A stretch of 64,000 nt of DNA, taken from the NCBI GenBank assembly GCA_016217545.1, contig JACRHT010000016.1, forward strand, positions 124,001-188,000, written 5' to 3'. The translations under genes were made by a program, and so were the position numbers. Position 1 is the stretch's first letter, and every line of letters begins with the position of its first letter. The notes beneath the pieces were generated by a model, which saw only the letters and a program-made list of their open reading frames with translations, was not told the DNA's origin and searched no databases. The stretch is from Opitutia bacterium. GTDB lineage: Bacteria; Verrucomicrobiota; Verrucomicrobiia; Opitutales; Opitutaceae. Below are positions 1 to 11,143 of the stretch, piece by piece.

Positions 1-75
1 GAGATGTGCTATCTCGGTTGGCAGGAGTCGCTCCTCCAACTCGCGCAAGTGGTCGAGCCGGCCATCAAGCAGTGA
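1..75 (+). CDS. C-terminal end of a protein, possibly SRPBCC/AHSA1 family (partial)
   Basis: An open frame enters from the left edge in frame 1 and stops at TGA 73-75, giving 24 residues that end with GWQESLLQLAQVVEP and a few more. Third codon positions are GC-rich like real genes of this window. The pattern of Gly-Trp followed by Leu-rich spacing resembles the last helix of SRPBCC/AHSA1 domain proteins, but 24 residues are too few to be sure. The following 200 bases up to 279 show no gene I can support. Confidence 0.4.
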   Translation, partial: EMCYLGWQESLLQLAQVVEPAIKQ

Positions 76-279
76 CCCGCGCACCGTCCGCCGACAAACG
101 GAGCGCGGCTTCACGCGTTCCGTGCGATCGGCTTTGGAGCGGCACTCGCGATTGCGTCGCGGACCAAGGTCGTTGGCTGTCGCCGATGCGTGGCACTCGC
201 GCGAGCTCACCGGCGAGTGCCGAGGACGTAGCGTTGCCGACCCAGGATCGCACCGGATCGGCAAGCGGCGGCGTGGAGA

Positions 280-2115
280 TCAGGAGGACGCGACGGTGTA
301 TGCGCCGGGGAGCAGCGTGATCTCGACGTAGTTGGTGGAGCCGTTGGAGAAGAACATGTCGGGATCGCTTGAGCCCTGCAGGCGGTCCGTGAAGGCCATG
401 TTGTAGGCGTTGGTCAGGCTCTGGAAATCGCTCGCGTAGTTGTTGTAGAAATTGGCGTTGCTCGGCTGGAGGTTGGAGCCGAACCACAGCGCCACGTCGG
501 CCGTGGTGGGCTGGAGCGAGAGCAGGTAGAAGAACTGGCCGGTGGACAGTTGACCGATCGCGGTGTTGGCCAGCGCGCCGGTGTTCACGTCGAACACCGA
601 GCCAGTGAGGTTGGCGGCGGTGCCGCTGCTTTGGGCCTGCGCGGCGACGGTGGTGGTGCAGGCGGCCCAGCCGAAGTTGAAGCCCGCGAGCAGATCGCCG
701 ACGATGCGTCCGCTCAGATCGTTCGCGATGCTGTTGTAGGGGTAGGCAGTCGGAGTGGGCTCGCTGGTCCAGTCGACAATGTAGGGCGGGTTGGCGCCGT
801 AGATGCCGGTGGGCGCGTCGAGATCCTGATCCGTGAGGTAGATGCTGAAAGCACCCACGGTCGAGCCACTCCCCGAGAGAATGATGCCCGATACTCCGGC
901 CAGCTGGGGAATGCGCGGGTTTGCCTTGTTGGGATTGAGATCGGAGACGGCGGTGGCGGTCATGCTATAGCTCTGCGCCGCGAGCCACTGGGAGGAGATG
1001 ATCGAAGTGCCGGTGCTGCCCGCGAACCCGAACAGCGTGCCGGTGGGAACGCTGACGTTTTGATCCGAGGTGACATAGCTCGACACGTTGAGTGCGGTGA
1101 CGTTCGCACGGAGGTTGTCGATGAGGCTGCCCGAGCCGGTCCAGCCGTGATACGGCGTCGCGCCACTGATCATCGACGCATCGTAGAGCGACGGCGAAAG
1201 GATGCGCGCCGTCTGGGAGATGGTGTAGGTGGTGCCGTTGGTGCTGGTCGCCGAACCGCTCGCCGCGACTTGCGTGCCGGTCGGGACATTGGAGTCGCTC
1301 GTCAGCGCGTTGAAGAGGGGCATGCCCGACGGACTGGTGAGGGGGTTGTTCGCCGGCGGGTTGGCGAGGGCGCCGGTCGTCGCGTTCTTGATCGCGATGG
1401 AGACCGGTATTCCGACGAAGTCGACGTAGGAGGCGTCGATGTTGGTGCTGCCGGTGGCGGGAGTGGGGAAGACGGACGGTTCGACGTAGGCGTAGACGGT
1501 GGAGAAATCCGGATCGTTCGGGTTCTGCGCTGCGGGTATCGTGGTCGAGTTGAGTTCGTTGATGAGGCTGAAATAGATCCGGCCGCCGGAGTAGCTGTTG
1601 AGCGTGAAATTGGCGACGGGATCGGGCAACGCAGGCAGCGCGAGCTGCGAGGTCATCTCCGCGAGGCTGTAGGATTGGCTCGAGGTTTGGCCGCCGTTGG
1701 CCAGCGGGACCGTGCCGGCGTAGTTCTGCGCCAGTGAGTTCGCCGCGATATTGGCGCCGAGAAACTTCACGTAGACGAGATCGTTGGGCACGCCGGTCTT
1801 GTTCACGACGACGAACTGGACGTTTTGCGGGGCCGCCGTTTCGAACTGGAACGTCACGCTCGGATTGTCCGGCGTCTTGCCAGTGGGGACGTTGACGCGC
1901 ACGTCCCACGTGCCCGTGCTGGGCATCGAAGGGGTCGTGGCCGTCACCTGGGTATCGGAGGCGCTGATGACCTTGCCCTGAACCTTGCCGAAGATCACGG
2001 CCGTGGCGCCGGAAAGACCGGTGCCAGTGATCGTGATGAGGGTGCCGCCAGCGACGGGACCTGAAGTGGGTGAAACACCGGTGACGGTGGCGATAGTGGC
2101 GGAACTATTGGACAT
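280..2115 (-). CDS. IPT/TIG domain plus GH64-like beta-1,3-glucanase domain protein
   Basis: About 611 residues. Residues 5-95 look like an IPT/TIG immunoglobulin-like domain (VSPTSGPVAGGTLITITGTG). The next 160 or so resemble the thaumatin-like GH64 beta-1,3-glucanase fold, with a YSGGRIYFS strand, a YVEP segment and a YVDFVGIPV segment that could carry the catalytic Glu and Asp of that family. The rest is Ser/Thr/Asn-rich and typical of extracellular proteins. The ATG at 2115 opens directly into the TIG domain. A frame-open upstream ATG at 2181 would add 22 residues but no signal peptide. No clear Shine-Dalgarno precedes either start. Predicted role is binding or hydrolysis of beta-1,3-glucan outside the cell. 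The domain call is by eye and the enzymatic activity is inference. Confidence 0.6.
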   Translation of the reverse strand: MSNSSATIATVTGVSPTSGPVAGGTLITITGTGLSGATAVIFGKVQGKVISASDTQVTATTPSMPSTGTWDVRVNVPTGKTPDNPSVTFQFETAAPQNVQFVVVNKTGVPNDLVYVKFLGANIAANSLAQNYAGTVPLANGGQTSSQSYSLAEMTSQLALPALPDPVANFTLNSYSGGRIYFSLINELNSTTIPAAQNPNDPDFSTVYAYVEPSVFPTPATGSTNIDASYVDFVGIPVSIAIKNATTGALANPPANNPLTSPSGMPLFNALTSDSNVPTGTQVAASGSATSTNGTTYTISQTARILSPSLYDASMISGATPYHGWTGSGSLIDNLRANVTALNVSSYVTSDQNVSVPTGTLFGFAGSTGTSIISSQWLAAQSYSMTATAVSDLNPNKANPRIPQLAGVSGIILSGSGSTVGAFSIYLTDQDLDAPTGIYGANPPYIVDWTSEPTPTAYPYNSIANDLSGRIVGDLLAGFNFGWAACTTTVAAQAQSSGTAANLTGSVFDVNTGALANTAIGQLSTGQFFYLLSLQPTTADVALWFGSNLQPSNANFYNNYASDFQSLTNAYNMAFTDRLQGSSDPDMFFSNGSTNYVEITLLPGAYTVASS

Positions 2116-2350
2116 GGAGGCAGGGGGACGGAGTGACGGTTGATGGGAGCGCGAATTTCGCGTGCGCCCGTGTGCAGGCACCCTACATGCGCGAATCGCA
2201 TGCAGAAGATGTCACGTCGCGTGAATTATTTCCCCCTGCGCGCGCAAATCGGCGATGAAAGGCGCGCTTGGCGAGCGAGCGAGCGCGCGCGCTCCCACTC
2301 GCCGGAACCATACTGCTGATTTTCCGGTGAGCGCGCGGCTCAGGCGAGGC

Positions 2351-2788
2351 TCACTTCTTCTCCATGCAATTGAACATCCACTTCACACCGAACTTGTCCG
2401 TGAGCGTGCCCCAGTAGGCGCCCCAGAACATCTCTTGCAGCGCCATCTCGACCTTGCCGCCGACCGCGAGCGCGGCGAAAAGCCGATCCGTTTCCGCACG
2501 CGTGTCGGGCTCGAGATTGATGCAGATGTTGTTCCCGATGTTCACGGTGAAGCCCATCGACGGCGGAGCGTCGGTGCCCATGAGCATGTGCCCGCCGATC
2601 GTCGGCAGGGCGACGTGCATCACGAGTTGTTTGTCGGCCTCGGCGAGCGCGGGTGCGCCCGGGCACGGAGGACCGTCGGTGAAGCGCATGATGGGACCGG
2701 CAAACTCGGTTTGGAAAACCGACTTGTAGAACGTGAACGCTGCTTCGGTTTCGCGGGCGAAGTTGAGGTAGGTGGAGACGCGGGCCAT
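2351..2788 (-). CDS. VOC superfamily protein (PhnB/glyoxalase-like)
   Basis: A 145-residue protein of the PhnB-like VOC type: it begins with the usual N-terminal strand and helix around NFARETEAAFTFYKSVF and ends with the WGTLTDKFGVKWMFN block typical of the family. These are small dimeric barrel-forming proteins, often annotated as 3-demethylubiquinone-9 methyltransferase-like, whose substrates are mostly unknown. Length matches the family. The gene stands alone on the minus strand. Family assignment is firm and function is not known. Confidence 0.85.
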   Translation of the reverse strand: MARVSTYLNFARETEAAFTFYKSVFQTEFAGPIMRFTDGPPCPGAPALAEADKQLVMHVALPTIGGHMLMGTDAPPSMGFTVNIGNNICINLEPDTRAETDRLFAALAVGGKVEMALQEMFWGAYWGTLTDKFGVKWMFNCMEKK

Positions 2789-2974
2789 GGTGATGAGGTT
2801 GGTTAAGGACAGGCCGGAGGCTGAGGTGTCGCCGCGCGCGGCCGCGACAATTCATCGATGAACGCCCCGGAAAAGCCATGAATCATCAAGAAAATCGCGT
2901 TGTAGCGCGGCTGGCGAACCGCCGTCAGGCGTCGTTCCCTGGGACCGCGCGCGAGGCGGTCGGGGCCACACGGC

Positions 2975-4567
2975 CTAGCGGTGCGGCTCCGCCGAAGACA
3001 GCATGTCGCGCTCGGCTTCGGCAACGACTGGGTCGATCGAGTCGCTGGCCACGAACACCCGCCGGCGAATCACTCCCCGATGGTCGATCAGGTAAACAGT
3101 CGGCCAGCCTTTCACGTTCCACGCCTTGGAAATGTGGCTATCGTCGCCGTTCCAGAACGAGCGCCAGGTCATGTGCTCCTGCGCAATAGCGCGGCGCGCG
3201 CGATCCTTGTTCGAGTCGCTGTTCACGCCGACGATGGCGAACGGACGGCCTTGAAATTTCTCAACGAGAGCCCGTTCGCGCGGGACCGCAGCCATGCACG
3301 GTCCGCACCACGTGCCCCAGAAGACGAGCAGCACGACCTTGCCGCGATAGTCGCTCAGCTTGAATCGCGCACCGTCCAAATCCTCATCCGCAATCTCCGG
3401 CGCCGGCAGGCCGACGCGCAATGTGCGCAATTCGACGAGCTGGCTGGCGGCCTCCGCGCCGATCGTTTCGATGTATGCCGCGTCGAGAAGATAGGGCGCG
3501 TCCGCGTAGTCGCGTTGGACGGCTTCCATGGCCTCGACGGCGCGGCGCGCGCCTAGCGCTGCCGCCCCAGAATCGCCCGTGCGTTCCAACTCGTCGAAAT
3601 CGTCCTTCCCGTAGTTCGCCAGCCCGAGTGCGGCTTGGGCCCGAACGTCCCGGCTCGGATTCTTGTCGATCGCGGCTTGGAAGAGCGCGACGACGGATCG
3701 CCGTCGCGGATCGTCCGACCAGAGCCGGTAGTGGGCAAGGTAGGCGAGGGAAGGGCCGATGTCCGGACGCGCGAGGTAGTCGGTGCGCAGAAGTTCGATG
3801 AGGCGCGCGCCCGAAGGATGATCGAGGGCTCCGCCGCTGCGCAGGGTCCACTCCACTGCCGCCACGCCATCGGGGAAATCGCGGCGGGCGGCCGCAAGCT
3901 CGATGGCCGCTTCGTTTAGTCGCTCGCGATCTTCGCGCGCTTGGGCGTAGAGCTTCGCCGCGGCGGCTTCACCGGCGGCGTTGTCGTCCAATCGAAACAG
4001 GGCGTGGAAAAGCGCGTTTTGCTGCCGGGCGTATTGTTCCTGGATGGAAGCCAGCGTGCCCGACGCGGGCTTGAGGTAACGCTTGATGGCGAGGCTTCGG
4101 AGCTTCGCCGGTTCGCGTCCCGCGACGATCAATCGATGCTCGCCGGCGGAGAGGGAAAAGAACTTCGGATCGAACTCGTCGTCATCGACGCCGCCTTTGC
4201 CGCGCCATGTGACCGGGCGTCGATCAAAGTCGTAGGTTTTTCGAATATCCCAAATCATCGTCGGGTCTTCCGGCGCGGCATCGAAATTGATGTAGAATGA
4301 GTTCGCGTCGCTGCTGGGTGCGTTCACCTCGGCTTCGATGAAATAGTCGCCGGCCTCCGGCAGGGTGACGACGAACACCGCAGTGCCGGACTGCGCCAGC
4401 GACGTTTTCTCGGGCTGCTGGAGCGCGCCGTCGATCCGCTGCATCGGAGCGGTGAGCTGGGCGTCGGCCGCGCGAAGGATAATTTCGTTCGCCGCTCGCG
4501 CGGCGACGTTCGACAGGCAGCCGGCGGCCAGGAGGAGAAGCAGCGCGCGCATGCCTCGAAAAATCAC
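2975..4567 (-). CDS. Exported TlpA-like thioredoxin-fold protein with long N-terminal region
   Basis: 530 residues. The start MIFRGMRALLLLLAAGC looks like a signal sequence, possibly with a lipobox (AAGC), though cleavage after ARA is an alternative. Residues 25-140 resemble a carbohydrate-binding or jelly-roll-like beta region, followed by a helical, repeat-rich middle. The last 150 residues are a redoxin/TlpA domain with the redox motif WCGPC at 420-424 and the cis-Pro segment GWPTVYLID. Such proteins reduce disulfides or cytochrome c apoproteins in the periplasm. The long N-terminal part is common in Verrucomicrobiota and Planctomycetota but has no assigned role. It is divergent from the esterase gene at 4669. 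Confidence 0.8.
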   Translation of the reverse strand: MIFRGMRALLLLLAAGCLSNVAARAANEIILRAADAQLTAPMQRIDGALQQPEKTSLAQSGTAVFVVTLPEAGDYFIEAEVNAPSSDANSFYINFDAAPEDPTMIWDIRKTYDFDRRPVTWRGKGGVDDDEFDPKFFSLSAGEHRLIVAGREPAKLRSLAIKRYLKPASGTLASIQEQYARQQNALFHALFRLDDNAAGEAAAAKLYAQAREDRERLNEAAIELAAARRDFPDGVAAVEWTLRSGGALDHPSGARLIELLRTDYLARPDIGPSLAYLAHYRLWSDDPRRRSVVALFQAAIDKNPSRDVRAQAALGLANYGKDDFDELERTGDSGAAALGARRAVEAMEAVQRDYADAPYLLDAAYIETIGAEAASQLVELRTLRVGLPAPEIADEDLDGARFKLSDYRGKVVLLVFWGTWCGPCMAAVPRERALVEKFQGRPFAIVGVNSDSNKDRARRAIAQEHMTWRSFWNGDDSHISKAWNVKGWPTVYLIDHRGVIRRRVFVASDSIDPVVAEAERDMLSSAEPHR

Positions 4568-4668
4568 GCCCGGCGCGCGCGGGCGAGGCGGATTTGACGG
4601 TGCGCGTGCGACAGTTAACCTGCGGAAGTCGCCGTCGCGTGTGGCGCGGCGGCCTACGTTGTTGTCCC

Positions 4669-5541
4669 ATGAAATCCCTGGTTGCCCGGTTGATCATTTT
4701 CGTCGCGGTGAGCGCGTCTGCGTTGCCTGCGGAAGCGCCGAGATTTTCGCCGCACGTCGTCCCGAACTCGGAGCTCCGGGCGTTGCCGACGAACGCGCAC
4801 GGCCGCACCTACCAGTTGCACATCGGCCTGCCCGGCAGCTACCGCGAGCACCCGACGCGGCGCTACCCGGTCGTCTTCGTGACGGATGCCTACTGGGATT
4901 TTCAAAAGATCGACGCGATCCGCGGCTCGCTGGTCTACGACCGGGTGGCGCCCGAGTTCATCATCGTGGGACTCGGCTACGCGGGCGAGAAACTGGACTA
5001 CGATCGCCTGCGCCGGTGGGAACTGTCGCCGGTGCCGCTGGGGCAGGGTGACGACGCCGCGGACTCGGGGCATGCTGCGGACTTTCTGCGCGTGCTCGAG
5101 AGCGAGATCATCCCCTTCGTCGAACGCGAGTATCGCACCGATCCGGCGCACCGGGTGTTGGCGGGCGCATCGATGGGCGGCCTCTTCGCCCTCTACGCGA
5201 TGTATACGAAGCCCGAGCTGTTCACGGGCTACATTGCCGCGTCGCCGGCCGTGGTCTTCGGCGACGATTGGCTGCTGGGTTACGCGGACCGATTCGCCGC
5301 GACGAAGCGTCCGTTGCCCGTGCGCTTGTTCGTGAGCGGCGGCGGCGACGAGTCGCCCGGTTTCCTCGGCGGCGTCACCCGATTCAACGAACACCTCACC
5401 GCCCATCGTCCCGAGGGTCTCGCTTATCAGTTTCGAATAATCGAAGGCGCGCGACACTCGGGCATGCAATTCGAGTCCTACGTGCGCGGGCTGACCTTCG
5501 TCTTCGCACCACTGGCACCGGAGTCGGGGCCGAGTCGCTGA
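4669..5541 (+). CDS. Secreted alpha/beta-hydrolase, esterase D / enterochelin esterase-like
   Basis: 290 residues starting MKSLVARLIIFVAVSASALPAEA, a clear signal peptide, so ATG 4669 is preferred over the longer frame from 4594. The body is a putative esterase (PF00756 type) with the nucleophile elbow GASMGG, Ser about residue 168, and a late GARHSG that can supply the catalytic His about residue 263. Members hydrolyse esters of siderophores, acylated sugars or S-formylglutathione. With a signal peptide, a periplasmic or secreted role is likely. The substrate cannot be read from sequence. Confidence 0.8.
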   Translation: MKSLVARLIIFVAVSASALPAEAPRFSPHVVPNSELRALPTNAHGRTYQLHIGLPGSYREHPTRRYPVVFVTDAYWDFQKIDAIRGSLVYDRVAPEFIIVGLGYAGEKLDYDRLRRWELSPVPLGQGDDAADSGHAADFLRVLESEIIPFVEREYRTDPAHRVLAGASMGGLFALYAMYTKPELFTGYIAASPAVVFGDDWLLGYADRFAATKRPLPVRLFVSGGGDESPGFLGGVTRFNEHLTAHRPEGLAYQFRIIEGARHSGMQFESYVRGLTFVFAPLAPESGPSR

Positions 5542-5607
5542 GCGGCATACGGTGCGGAGAAACGGAGTTGGAATTCGGTTGGTTCGCGCGCTTACCTGAG
5601 CGTGATC

Positions 5608-6774
5608 ATGTCACTGCCGCGCACGGCCGGGCTTCTCCTGGTCATCATCTATCTCGGATTCGTGAGCCTCGGTTTGCCCGACGGAACGCTGGGCGTCGCG
5701 TGGCCTGCGGTCTATCCGGAGTTGGGTTTGCCGGTCGGTCTCGCGGGGGCGTTGATGTTTGTCGGCACCTTGATGACGGCGACCGCTGGATTCTCGAGTG
5801 GCTGGCTGATCGCGAAGTTTCGCACCGGTCCGGTGCTGCTGGTGAGTTGCCTGCTGACCTCCGGAGCGATGCTGCTGCTGTCGCAGGCGCACGGCGCGGC
5901 CCTGCTTTTCGGCGCCGCGATACCGCTCGGGCTCGGCGGAGGCGCGGTGGATGCGGGACTCAATGGTTACGTCGCGCGACACTACTCGGGGCGGCACATG
6001 AACTGGCTGCACGCGTGCTGGGGCATCGGGGCGACAACCGGACCGTTGCTGATGGGGCACGCGTTGGCCGCCGCACATGGCTGGCGCGCCGGATACCTGT
6101 TGATCGGGGCGATCCAAGGAGGATTGGCCGTGCTGTTCTTCGCGACGCTTGGACTCTGGGAGAAGGTGCCGGAGCATGCGGCCGACGCGCAGCGAACGGA
6201 AACGAGGAACGCTCCGACGCTCACGGCGTCATCGTTCGCGGGCTGGTTGTCGACGGTGATTTTCGCGCTCTACACCGGGGCGGAAGTTTGCATCGGGCTC
6301 TGGGCGGGCACGATTCTCGTCGCCAGCCGCGGACTCGCGCCGGAGCGCGCCGCACTGTGGGTGGCGTGCTATTACGGAGCGATCACGGGTGGGCGAATCC
6401 TCGTCGGGTTTGTGCACGGACGCTGGACGAATCGCGCGGCGGTGCGTGCGGGCACGTTGCTGGCGGCGGCGAGCGTGCTCGGTTTCGCGTTGGGCGGCGC
6501 GGGGCCGGTCGCAACGGTTTCGCTGGCGCTGCTGGGGCTCGGGTTCGCGCCGATCTATCCGGGGTTGATGCACGAGGTGCCGCGGCGTTTCGCGCCGGCA
6601 GCGGTGCAAACGGTCATTGGCCGGCAGTCGGGCGCGGGCGCGCTCGGTGCGGCGTTGTTTCCCGCGCTCGCCGGCGCGATCGCACAACGCGCGCTGGAAG
6701 GCATCGTCGTGCTCGTCGTCGCGTTGATCGTGGCGCTGGTGGGCGCCGCTTGGTGGCTGGATCGGCGGACGTGA
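5608..6774 (+). CDS. MFS transporter
   Basis: 388 residues with about 12 hydrophobic segments and the loops expected of a major facilitator. The first helix is LLLVIIYLGFVSLGLPDGTLG, and an internal repeat of the fold begins near residue 205. ATG 5608 is chosen, and an in-frame GTG at 5602 would add two residues. The N-terminal LPDGTLGVAWP segment resembles the FHS-like or sugar-type MFS branch, but the cargo is not inferable. The gene lies 66 bases after the esterase and 70 before the M50 protease gene, all on the plus strand, so the three may be cotranscribed. Confidence 0.85.
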   Translation: MSLPRTAGLLLVIIYLGFVSLGLPDGTLGVAWPAVYPELGLPVGLAGALMFVGTLMTATAGFSSGWLIAKFRTGPVLLVSCLLTSGAMLLLSQAHGAALLFGAAIPLGLGGGAVDAGLNGYVARHYSGRHMNWLHACWGIGATTGPLLMGHALAAAHGWRAGYLLIGAIQGGLAVLFFATLGLWEKVPEHAADAQRTETRNAPTLTASSFAGWLSTVIFALYTGAEVCIGLWAGTILVASRGLAPERAALWVACYYGAITGGRILVGFVHGRWTNRAAVRAGTLLAAASVLGFALGGAGPVATVSLALLGLGFAPIYPGLMHEVPRRFAPAAVQTVIGRQSGAGALGAALFPALAGAIAQRALEGIVVLVVALIVALVGAAWWLDRRT

Positions 6775-6844
6775 ATTCGGTGCAGCGTGTTTGCCGGCGA
6801 TTGCCGGGTTGCACTGCGGGGGCGGGGCTGTTGCCTTCACGCGC

Positions 6845-7756
6845 ATGTCGCCCACCCAGCAAGGGTCTTTTCGTCTGTTTCGCTTCCGAGGAATCGATGT
6901 CCACGTGCATTGGTCGTGGTTCATCGTCGCGATCTATTCCGTCTCGCAACGCGTGCCGGGTTACGAGTCGCCCGTGTGGGCGCTGTTCGAATACCTGATG
7001 CTCTTCGTGGTGGTGACGCTGCACGAGTTCGGCCACGCGCTGGCGTGCCGGCAGGTGGGTGGCAGCGCGAATCAGATCGTGCTGTGGCCGCTGGGCGGCG
7101 TGGCCTACGTGGCGCCGCCGCAACGGCCGGGGGCGACGCTGTGGAGCATCGCGGCCGGCCCTCTGGTCAACGTGGTCCTGTTGCCGGTGTTCATCGGCGC
7201 GGCGTGGGCCTGTGGTGCGGCCGGGTTGTTCGAGGCGATGCCGGACTTCGCGCGATTCATGCGTGCGCTCATCATCATGGATGTGAGCCTGCTGATCTTC
7301 AATGTGCTGCCGGTTTACCCGCTCGATGGCGGGCAAATCCTGCGCTCGCTGCTCTGGTATCCGCTCGGCCGGGCGCGCAGCCTGCAGATCGCGACCATCG
7401 TCGGACTTGTGGGCGGGGTGGCGCTCGCGGGCCTCGCGTTGTGGGATCGATCGATTTGGCTGGGGGTGCTCGCGTTCTACCTGTTGTCGCAATCGTGGCA
7501 GAGCTACAAGGCGGCGGGGGAGCTGGTGAAGTTCGAGCGACTGCCGCGGCGGCCGGAGTTCAAATGCCCGGTGTGCCACGCGTCGCCGCCGAGCGGGGCG
7601 CTGTGGCTGTGCGCCTCGTGTCGCGGCGCGTTCGATGCGTTCGCCACCGGCGGGGTTTGTCCGCACTGCCAAACGGAGCAGAAGGAGACCACGTGCCCGG
7701 ATTGCCTGAGCGCGCGCCCGCACCGCTCGTGGGACGCGACGATCGTGGATGCGTAA
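6845..7756 (+). CDS. Site-2 protease family (M50) membrane metalloprotease with C-terminal zinc ribbons
   Basis: 303 residues. The zinc-binding HEFGH motif is at about 60-64 inside a hydrophobic helix, and NVLPVYPLDGG provides the third ligand Asp, as in M50 site-2 proteases. Several more membrane helices follow. After a short basic linker the tail carries Cys pairs CPVC, CASC, CPHC and CPDC, forming probably two zinc ribbons on the cytoplasmic side. ATG 6845 (MSPTQQGSFRLFRFRGI) fits the usual family N-terminus better than the longer frame from 6791. M50 proteases cut membrane-embedded substrates. The ribbon tail could bind nucleic acid or a partner, which is inference. Confidence 0.85.
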   Translation: MSPTQQGSFRLFRFRGIDVHVHWSWFIVAIYSVSQRVPGYESPVWALFEYLMLFVVVTLHEFGHALACRQVGGSANQIVLWPLGGVAYVAPPQRPGATLWSIAAGPLVNVVLLPVFIGAAWACGAAGLFEAMPDFARFMRALIIMDVSLLIFNVLPVYPLDGGQILRSLLWYPLGRARSLQIATIVGLVGGVALAGLALWDRSIWLGVLAFYLLSQSWQSYKAAGELVKFERLPRRPEFKCPVCHASPPSGALWLCASCRGAFDAFATGGVCPHCQTEQKETTCPDCLSARPHRSWDATIVDA

Positions 7757-7780
7757 GGTCGTCTTCTGCGAATGCCCTTT

Positions 7781-8521
7781 CTAGGGCAAATCTATAGTCG
7801 GTTTGGCTCCCAGCCGATCGTATAGATTCTCAACGTCGCGCAATTGGAGCACTGCTGCAGCGACGCTCATCTCGAACATCAAGTCTCCGAGGTGCCTGAT
7901 GGCGCTCAGCAAAAAAGCCGGTTGAACACAGTTTGGCGGATGGCCTCGCGAAAATCTATGTCTGATGTTGCGCCACTCGACTTCCGTGTCGGCCTGAGTG
8001 AAGACGCCATTGTTGTGGATGCAATTCCTGACGTTGAACAAGATCGCCAAGAGTGGGATGTCGATGTGCGAGGACATCGACAGATTCTCTAGAACGTCCC
8101 TTCGTATTTGCCACCAGGCGATGGTGCTATTTTCCGCTGATCGATTCACCAGCAGCCGATGCAACGCTCTGAAATAATTCTCTGTGATCATAACTGCACT
8201 GAAAAACACTCCTCTCACCGTGAATGCCTGGAAATGGGAGGCATTTGCCATCAATTGAGCGTCGGTCCCGTCGGCATAATTCGGAAATCTTCTCCACCAA
8301 GAAGGATCCACGAGGTGCTCGGCGATGAGACGGAAACCAATCTCAAGATCATGGCAAGTGATCGCGAGATGATAGAGTGATTTTTCGCGCAGATCGCCTG
8401 GCGACGCCGTAGATGGCAGCCTACTCCTTACCCGCTGGCTGAGATTCGCCAGATAGTTGGTGAGAACCCCGGCTTCTCCTGCGATCTCGAGTAATCTGCG
8501 CTGGTCGAATGACTCGCCCAT
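7781..8521 (-). CDS. Hypothetical protein with HEPN-like RNxIHNNG motif, low GC
   Basis: 246 residues, mostly helical, no signal peptide, no recognised family. Residues 165-172 read RNCIHNNG, reminiscent of the R-N-x-x-x-H-N-x-G signature seen in HEPN-like proteins, though here the Arg-His spacing is one residue shorter than the usual Rx4-6H. By hand count its DNA is about 52-55% G+C, against roughly two thirds in its neighbours, which suggests recent acquisition. It stands alone between the M50 gene and isocitrate dehydrogenase. HEPN proteins are often toxins or RNases in defence and toxin-antitoxin systems. No antitoxin partner is visible here. Confidence 0.65.
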   Translation of the reverse strand: MGESFDQRRLLEIAGEAGVLTNYLANLSQRVRSRLPSTASPGDLREKSLYHLAITCHDLEIGFRLIAEHLVDPSWWRRFPNYADGTDAQLMANASHFQAFTVRGVFFSAVMITENYFRALHRLLVNRSAENSTIAWWQIRRDVLENLSMSSHIDIPLLAILFNVRNCIHNNGVFTQADTEVEWRNIRHRFSRGHPPNCVQPAFLLSAIRHLGDLMFEMSVAAAVLQLRDVENLYDRLGAKPTIDLP

Positions 8522-8585
8522 AAGGCTGTGTCGACGAATAGCTCCCGCACGACTCTAGGTTCAGTAGGACGGTTGCCAGCGGAAT

Positions 8586-10925
<2,340 letters not shown>

Positions 10926-11071
10926 TCAAAGGCAAACCCCGGGCATACGGTGCTCAGAGGCAGCCGTGATAGTTTTCACGGCGGGGCGATAAGTGCGGCT
11001 GTTGCGCGAACGGAGCGGCGAGCGAGCGAAGGAGGGCGAGGGCTTCGCGTCCTCCGGCGTCGGGCAAACAA

Positions 11072-11099
11072 AAGGCCCGCGCGGTGAGGCGCGGGCCTT
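11072..11099 (-). terminator. Rho-independent terminator after the DUF2911 gene
   Basis: On the minus strand an 11-bp GC-rich stem (AAGGCCCGCGC paired with GCGCGGGCCTT) with a six-base loop is followed by TTTTGTTTG. It lies 45 bases downstream of the stop at 11144, the right place to end that transcript. The stretch from 10878 to 11071 holds no gene I can support. Confidence 0.75.
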
Positions 11100-11143
11100 G
11101 CGAAGCGGAAGTGGGTTGGCGCGAAGGCGGGTGGCGGCGCGCC

